This document shows, one piece after another, positions 57,087-64,000 of a stretch of DNA of 64,000 bases (its first letter is position 1; every line of letters starts with the position of its first letter). Where the stretch lies: positions 2,981,001-3,045,000 of the forward strand of contig NW_024037072.1 of NCBI RefSeq assembly GCF_015706575.1, given 5' to 3'. The notes beneath the pieces were generated by a model. That model had not been told where the DNA came from. It saw nothing but the letters and a program-made list of their open reading frames with translations, and searched no databases. Position numbers and translations under genes: made by a program. This DNA comes from Patiria miniata. Lineage: Eukaryota; Echinodermata; Asteroidea; Valvatida; Asterinidae.

Positions 57087-58552
57087 TAAAATCATGATAA
57101 AATCAAAACTTGATCAGGAGTGATTCTTGCCTTTAACTACGTGTATAGGTTATCATTATGAGGAATTATTTATCATAAATTTCAAACACTTGTGACAAAC
57201 ATTTTTATTTTAGGAAAATATGGATCGACTTTTCAACAAACTCTTCATACGCTGATTGTTGAAAAGACAAAAAAAGGTTTCTAGTTTGGGGGCAGGATCA
57301 TTGGGGGGGATACTAATGGGACTACTTTGCAATTGATCAAATTAATAAATGACAAAACTTGTAACAAAATCAAAGTATATTTATGTACACTTGAAAAAAA
57401 CATTTGTAGACCTAGTTAGGTCCATATGAGAAAATGATGACGTGTTTGGTGGCCAAGGCAGAGTGATTCCTTTCATACAACTCGCAGTCACACACAAAAA
57501 TGTACACCTACAAGATTATGAGTGTTGGCTACATGTCAACACACATGCAGATCATATTACCCCCATAAATGTGTCTCACATACTGGAATTCCTCGGTACC
57601 GTATGGATATGAACGAGGACTATGACATGATTTATGGCTCGTTGGTGACTGGTCACTGCGAGGGATTAACCAATAAGAGGGAAAAGGCTTCAAATTTTCA
57701 CAGGAGTCGGATCTTCATATGAAACCAGCACTAGAAAAAGGGTGATCGTGTAGCATAGGGCCCTGTTCCCTAGTAGTAAGAGAACCAAATCTACTTTCAA
57801 GTTATTTTAACTTACCAAGCTAGTCAGCTACCGGTAGTTGGCGACATTAAGAACTAACATGTAGGTCATTTTCACAGATGTATGGGCACTGTTTTGAATT
57901 TTTGAGGGAAATGTTGGGGTAAATTGACGACGACAATGACAAAACGCAACACGAAAATAAAGATGGCGATCTTGCGATGTACAGGGAACATGCAATACCG
58001 CGTTGAATCGCACGCGACACCAACAGTAAAACCTGTACGAAAATCGTAATTTCTACCACAAGAAAATGTTAAAACAATTTACCAAGGAAGGTGTCATTAG
58101 AAATGAAAGAAGTCTGTTTTAGGTTGAAGTTCATTTTGAAGTTATGAAATAACAACCTGGACTCTAATTTAATCAAACCTAGTAAAGAGGGGCCCTACAC
58201 TAAGTACACGATCGAACGATTTTATGACAATCGCCATAAAAATTTATACATAAACCTGAACAAAATATCAGGAAAATTGCCGCAGGAAGTCCTGGACAGA
58301 ACGAAACAATGCATGCAAAGTAGTTCCAAATATTGAACCGTTCACAGCACCACATGTACATCTGGCCGATTCCACCATAGAGATTGCACAGTGGCAGCAG
58401 CACACACACAGTACAGTCACTAGTCACACTGTACTCACAGTCAACAAGTTGCGTGCATGCAGTGTGCAATGTTGTTGTAGTCGGTCAATTCCTGTTCCAG
58501 ACCTCAACCGTCACACTGCTCTAACTTTGCTTTAAAAAAAATCCCAACTTAC
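57087..58552. other. Non-coding sequence, probably intron
   Basis: Around 57640-57725 there is text similar, inverted, to the GTGAC..CCAATAA block at 21660 and 33580. No exon recognised. Confidence 0.4.
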
Positions 58553-58790
58553 CATAAGCATCTGCCTCATTCCTTGTCTAACGTTCCCATTCGAGATTAA
58601 GTCAGCAGACACAGGGAGAAGTCAAACATTCGAAAGACATGGTAATTCGGATAACCCATGGTGATCTACGTACACCTGTTCAGTTGAGTGGTTGCGTGTA
58701 AATGTAGTCTGAGCCCTAACTCGTTCGCTTGCACTGATATCGAGTCGGGAATTAGATCACCCAAAAAGTGTTTAGTCATGTGACCTTGAC
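58553..58790 (-). other. Possible 5' exon and promoter-proximal region
   Basis: A strong donor (GCTTATG then GTAAGTT) ends a segment on the minus strand that is richer in CpG than its surroundings and free of recognised repeats. Upstream of the donor there is a short ORF, MGYPNYHVFRMFDFSLCLLT, followed by a stop. A last ATG at 58570 gives only MRQMLM before the donor. This layout (short upstream ORF, late ATG, strong donor, far 5' of a minus-strand gene) fits a first exon, but I cannot place a transcription start and see no clear TATA box. The upper limit given is nominal. Confidence 0.3.
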
Positions 58791-59094
58791 TTTTGGCTAG
58801 CGCATGCATGGAGTGGCATTCATATCTTGTGCCCAAAGCCACCAAACTACTTTCTACCTCTCGAGAAAAGTCATTAAATTAAGTTCCCCGTGCAATTTCG
58901 AGGGTTTTTTTTAACGAAAAATAGGTTCCGTTGTTCAACTGCGATTTTTTTTCTAGCAATTATTCAATATTGAATGAGACATCGACCGAAAAATCAAATT
59001 TTATTCACTTCTCGCGGGATAACATGTCCCCCCCCCCCATTAGTATCGATAGTGTACGGACCGGGAGCCAGTCTGCTCCAAAGCGAATCGTTCA
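58791..59094. other. Non-coding sequence upstream of the possible first exon
   Basis: Nine-base poly-C run near 59029-59038. No TATA box or other core promoter motif that I can defend. Confidence 0.35.
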
Positions 59095-59325
59095 TAGGCG
59101 TTGCCAGCATGGTGGGGGTGGGGTGGGGTACCCCCCCCCCCCCCCGCTTCCAAAAAGAAATATTTTGTAAAGATTGCTCTTTTCCATTCAACGCCCTTTT
59201 TTCACAAGCGCTTACCCCCCCCTTCCCTCCCCAATATTTGTAAAGAGTGCCCTTTTTTAACAAGTGCCCTTTTTTCTGAACAAGTGCCCTTTTTAAAAAG
59301 TATTTGCACCCTTTTTTGTGCCATT
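59095..59325 (-). repeat. Poly-C-rich repeat with GTGCCCTTTTT units (partner at 9225)
   Basis: AAATATTTTGTAAAGATTGC, CAATATTTGTAAAGAGTGCC and three GTGCCCTTTTTT-like units follow the same order as 9300-9480. The strand is arbitrary. Confidence 0.65.
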
Positions 59326-60981
59326 GGGCGTCCGGGTTCCGGCGTCGGAGTCGTCGGGACTTATGGGCCTTTATTTGGTTGGGGGATGCGATTTTGTCGG
59401 ACGTATGCGGCGTCGGTCGGACGTAATGAGGCGTCGGACTTAATATGAGCGGACCACGTACAACCCTTAACCCCACAAGCGGACATTATCACTGCGATAT
59501 GATTGTCATAATTTTATTTATTATTTTTTTTTGGGGGGGGGGGGTTCAGAGCAGGGGGAGTTTTCATGTTATTTGTAATATTATTTATAATATGGGGGTG
59601 GGTTTCGACAACTTTCTCATTTTTTCCTTGTCAAAAATGATGATTCAGCTAATCAGATTAAATTTATGCGCGATCGTACTCTCGATCGCAAATGTTGGGG
59701 AAAAAAATGAAATAAAACACTTTGGCTTTTCTACCGTAGCGTAGTGTAAAAGCTAATACGAGTTTCGTAAATTGGCAAGATTCTGTGAATTGTTTTGTTC
59801 AAGATGTTGTAACTGCCCCCCCCCCCCCCCAAGGACTCGGAAACTATTATGAAAATAGAAATCATTAGGCCTACTGAAATCCTTCCCTGCTTTCCCGCGT
59901 GGCCGGAGTACAGCTCCAAGTTTGTTTGTCATTCTGAAAATTGTATTCATTAGGTTTTTTTTCAGAAATTGTTCGAAATTCGTATGTCTTGCGAATTTAG
60001 TTACCCATTACAAAAGTTTAAAATATTCACCGCACTCGAACCGATACGGCAGGAGGTCGAACGGAATAACTGGTATAATCTTTAGAGCCTAACTTTAATC
60101 TGAAAAATCGCCACCATATTTTGCAGAAATGATAAGATGTACGATAGGCGTATGTCTGTATAAATCACCATGAAGATGGGCAATTTATTAATATATTCAT
60201 CAGCATGGTGATAATTTTGTTAAGTTAAATATTGCAAAATTTGGGCAGCGGAATATTTGTACCGTATGGTAAAATAGCATGCATGAATGCAAGGCGCCAA
60301 GGTGCAGGTGTTTCCTATAAAGGCCTAGCTAGAATAAAAAGAAATCGCCAAATTTCATAATTATCTTGGACCCCGTCGAATTACGTCACGCCAAGCGGGT
60401 GTAGAGTATCTCTGGGGGGTTTAGTAATAATGCAGGGGTGGATTAAAACTCATTATGCTGTGGCGTAAGAAATGGGGTCGTATACACATGTATTTGTTTT
60501 GAAAGAGAAAGAAACAGTCTATACTGTCCTCATTTTCTGGAGGGGCATTCAATTTCTTCTTCAAATTTGAGTTCTTCTTATACCCATTTTGTCTATAATA
60601 GTTGTGATATTGAACCCTATATCAAACCGGTATATTTTGTGGTCTTCTCCGAGGGCCGGGGAGGGGGGGGGGGCGCACAAAGTTATTAGCCTAGTTATTT
60701 CTAAAGCTAGGACCCCGACCACTTGTCTTTTAATGTACCGCACGCTCATTTCTCGATAGAGGGCGTTCTGAGCCGTAAAGCTTGTGCCAAGTTCGCGGAA
60801 GGACTATAGTTGACCAATGGTTAACTAACGTTTGCCCGAACTCTGTCTAGTCAGTCGACGATGGTTGACTACGCTAGTCGACTATTTGGAACCAGCCTAC
60901 TGGGGTTGGTTGCATCGCTGGTAACCAATAGCCGCGCGCATTCATAACGCTAGCAAAGAGCCAGGATCCAGAAGCTTTGCG
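59326..60981. other. Non-coding sequence with poly-G/poly-C runs
   Basis: Runs of G near 59532 and 60662 and of C near 59816. GTCGGACGTA-type phrases repeat at 59396-59440. No gene recognised. Confidence 0.4.
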
Positions 60982-61439
60982 GGGTGCACACCGGTAAATC
61001 GATCCGCCAAGCTCATGAATAAAAGTTATACCCTCAAAATATTCTATATTAGAGAGTTCTGAGCGCCGTAAAATTGGGGAATTGAAGAGATATGGTAATG
61101 AACCTCTGGCCCGGACTTGGGGCTTCCAATTCTGAGCATTTTGGATGCTATTGGGCTCGAAAGTGGCGCTATTTTGCCATGTTGTGGAGGGATCGTTTTT
61201 CAAGATGGCTACTTTTCCGCTTATGGGAAAATAGGGGTCGTCTTCTTTGGGTGAAAATATCTCGAAAAGTCAATGGTCAACCCACCAAAAATTGAAAAGA
61301 AAACGAAAGATGACATGTTGATTATCATTTTTCTGTGCAGCTTGAATACCTGTGAGAGTTTTGAGTATTTTTCAAAGAATTTTGAAGTATGGGCATTTAG
61401 CACTAGTGTCTATGGGAGTTTATTTGCAGGTATGCACCC
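60982..61439. mobile_element. GGGTGCA-ended MITE with 4-bp target duplication, copy B
   Basis: 458 bp, ends GGGTGCACACC and GGTATGCACCC, flanked by TGCG (60978-60981 and 61440-61443). Nearly the same as 13403-13871 throughout. Confidence 0.9.
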
Positions 61440-61614
61440 TGCGATGACATTTTGACCAGCGTTGACTCGACTAGAGACGTTCGCACGTTGCTATCAGTGC
61501 GCAGGCGTAAGGTACGTCACAAATCAACCACTAGTCGACTAATGGTCCTTGCCCGAACTTGGCCTGAAATGCTGATCCGCAAACCTAGACACGCGGCCTG
61601 TCACGTCGGGAACA

Positions 61615-61800
61615 TGACGAACAGTGGTGGCGTTACGGGGGGGGGGGGCGCAAGGGGAATTCCTCCTCCCCAACCCACTTGCCCCCTTTTCGATATTTCC
61701 CACGGCCGGTGATTTTTCTATATGTCCCCCTCTACATTTATTTCTGTGCCCCCCCCCCCCCCCCCCCCCAATTATACTTCCTCACCCAGTAGAGTTTAGC
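61615..61800. repeat. Poly-G/poly-C rich repeat fragment
   Basis: Begins GTGGTGGCGTTACGGGGG, has a 20-C run at 61749-61769. Probably related to the GTGGCG-type elements nearby, but unresolved. Confidence 0.4.
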
Positions 61801-62346
61801 GCCGCCAATGGATAGAATTAAATGAACCGGTCGGATTCTGGTGAAGAACATTGGTAAGATAACTACAAGACTTAGTAGTTAGACGATTAAGGTGACGTGT
61901 AGGCGCACCTTTTTGCTTGCGCCTATACCGACACGGGCGTCGCCACATGGGGAGAGGCCGTTCCATACGTCCTGTCCTGTCGGCTAAATATTGATTTTGA
62001 GGCGGCTGAGTGACCGGGGACAAAGTTTCCTGACTATCATACAGCAGGTACGGATCGATTGCCTTTTGGCAAATTTGTTGTCAACCCTCCCCCAATTTGA
62101 ATTGATCTGGCGACGCACCTGCTCAACGTGAAAAGGTATAGTGAAACTCCGGCTACGCTTATAACTGTTGGTAAATACTCCTAAATTCTAGAATTTACAG
62201 ACCAGTTGAAACGTTACGAGAGATTATGCTAAAGACTTTATTCACCAGTCGGCCATACATTGAAAGCGGCGAGGTAAACTCTTCATTTTGGGAACTTGCT
62301 GATAAAAATTTAAGCAATGAAATAAAAATTCATTACAAATTGATAC
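61801..62346. other. Non-coding sequence
   Basis: No recognised feature. Confidence 0.45.
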
Positions 62347-62585
62347 CAGTGGCGTAGCTAGGATTGTTAGTGGGGGCATGGGGGCACATATCGCACACGT
62401 CCTACTGCAGTTTTTCCCACTTGGGGCCCCATTATCTCGCTATATAAGAAATTGCAAACAGTAAGCCTTTGGCTAACTGAAAAAATAACTTACAAAAACC
62501 CTTTTTGGTTGGGAAAGGAAAAGGGGCATTATCAGTATTTTGGTGGGGCACCTGGAGGGGGGCACACCTCGTGGCTACACCACTG
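62347..62585. mobile_element. hAT-like MITE, CAGTGGCGTAGC ends
   Basis: Starts CAGTGGCGTAGCTAGG and ends CTCGTGGCTACACCACTG, with flanking ATTGATAC and ATTAATAC (seven of eight match), the 8-bp duplication expected of hAT elements. Elements with these ends are common in invertebrate genomes. 239 bp, non-coding. Confidence 0.75.
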
Positions 62586-63263
62586 ATTAATACCATTGTG
62601 TTCTGATGAATAATTAAACATTTGTGGATAAACATACAATGAAAATGAGGCTTGGAACAAAGGAGATATAAAATGTAGAAACTCATCGATAAATTAGCGT
62701 CGAAATAAGCAACAAACTTTCTCTTTCCGTCAAGTTCAGTAACAAACAGGCACAGCACACTGTAAACTTCCTCCATCATCAAATATGTTAACCATAAATG
62801 CATGTGTGTCACTCGTAATTCACTAATGAGATGATAATTTATGCACTCATCTGAATACCAGACCTTTTGTTTATAAAAATTGAGCTTATATATAATACAG
62901 CCCGCCGCCGCATCACGAAAAGATTTCAACTCGCACGTATTGCAAACCTGCACCAATTTATTTATTTAAAAAAACCCAATCCAATTAAATGACGGAATTC
63001 ACTTACTTTAATTCATTGAAGAAATAAAATTCAAAAATTCACAATATATTAAATGAACGAATTTTGACTCAATAAAAGCTGAAAACTACGAAAGGTTGCA
63101 CATTAACAACTCCCCAAAAATGGTACCGTATAACCTCGACTTAATAAAAATGTATGACTGATAATGACTGAACGCTTAATACAAGGTAATGGCGTTTCTC
63201 GATGACATCGTCAGCTGTACAGACAGAAAACCTTGGTTTTTACCCAAAAGCAAATATCCCTTT
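62586..63263. other. Non-coding sequence
   Basis: AT-rich. The long open minus-strand frame at 62432-62956 overlaps the hAT-like MITE and shows no family resemblance. Confidence 0.45.
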
Positions 63264-63782
63264 TTAAAGCTAGAGTCATTCATTTGCAGCCATCCGAAAA
63301 GTAACCGGCGTAATTATTGTTGAAAAACAAACTTGGTTGAAAGATAGTAAGGGAACTAAACTCCCTGTGAAATTATTCTTTCTGGGAAGCTGTCATTTTG
63401 AAGTAATCAACGAAAGAAGGCATTTCCAACGGTGATTCTTAAGAAGCACCGTAGGAAAATTTAAATTAGTAGTTCGTTTTGTTATTCAGCGCAGCGTGCA
63501 CAAGTATTGGAACGACGCACACGCGCGCGCGGTTGTTATAATTCGTCGGATCAGTGCGCGACATCGCGTACAGCTGCAATTCAAAACAATTCAAAACATG
63601 ATTCAGTAACTTTTGATTTGAAATTGAGATCTTAGAATGCTGTTTTTCTCGGAATGTACAGCTGAAGCTTAGCTGAAATTTCATCAGGTTAGTTGCTCAG
63701 TATCCTTCATTAGATTTTGAACTCTTTTGTTGCTTCAAACGAACAAAATGCACAAATTACAAATGATGGACTATAGCTTTAA
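63264..63782 (-). mobile_element. TTAA-bounded MITE, copy 7
   Basis: TTAAAGCTAGAGTCATTCAT at the left, ATGATGGACTATAGCTTTAA at the right. Closest relative is copy 5, same orientation. Confidence 0.9.
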
Positions 63783-64000
63783 TATAGCACCGTAGGTGTG
63801 GTGCCTGTCGTTACGCGGTGTGATATCTGTCCGCGCGGCACGATGTCTGTCCCATAGTCCTTAGGCAGCGTGGTGTGTGGGAAATACTATTAAACAGTTA
63901 GGATCATTCTTGTTCCATGACGTGGTATTTGTGTGCAAATGCATGCTGGTATGCGCGTTCAGCGTTGCGCGTAGCGCGTATTGTTCCAAAGAGCCAGCGC

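Noticed and set aside
62432-62956. 174-codon open frame on the minus strand
   Set aside because: Overlaps the hAT-like MITE and AT-rich flank; no recognisable domain.

Overview
This is a stretch of animal nuclear DNA: AT-rich, intron-dominated, and packed with short interspersed elements. It shows no bacterial gene organisation. The only protein gene I can support lies on the minus strand. It is split into small, phase-compatible exons over at least 35 kb and belongs to the ITPRID/KRAP/TESPA1 family (IP3-receptor-interacting domain proteins). The style of repeats (tRNA-derived SINEs with a conserved 3' domain, TTAA-flanked and Harbinger-like MITEs, very frequent TACATGTA and TACCGGTA palindromes) suggests a marine invertebrate deuterostome. 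A sea star or other echinoderm is my best guess, but the sequence does not prove it.

The gene runs from high to low coordinates. Five consecutive exons have matching splice phases at every junction: 31936-32107, 29186-29306, 27800-27934, 18062-18249 and 7249 down to 6183 or 6111. The 18062-18249 exon carries the family signature (DPEELLLNLGFG, then RIPNRFLQQPS). A 669-bp exon at 40426-41094 lies upstream but is out of phase with 31936-32107 unless something lies between. A candidate 8-nt microexon at 37872-37879 would restore the phase. Further upstream, 45745-45799 (55 bp) and a donor-ended segment at 58553 are weaker candidates for earlier exons.

The remaining sequence is intronic or flanking and is mostly mobile-element debris: (i) seven full copies and one remnant of a 510-575 bp TTAA-bounded MITE; (ii) a TTAACCCTAAC-ended family built from AATCCTCCAAAATCC-like units in two subfamilies; (iii) two Harbinger-like MITEs with TAA target duplications, one nested in another repeat whose uninterrupted relative also lies in the window; (iv) two copies of a GGGTGCA-ended MITE, each with a perfect 4-bp target duplication; (v) two foldback elements with GGGCCCAATTTCA ends; (vi) several single-copy inverted-repeat elements; (vii) at least four tRNA-derived SINE fragments; (viii) one 782-bp solo LTR (54453-55234) with a 4-bp target duplication; (ix) many long poly-G/poly-C runs.

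The most unusual points are a perfect 245-bp tandem duplication (28768-29254) that copies half of a coding exon with its splice donor, the candidate 8-nt microexon, a pair of alternative hairpins at 30162-30211, and RFX X-box-like palindromes. I did not find an undescribed multi-gene system. There is no second gene, rRNA, functional tRNA or CRISPR array that I can support.
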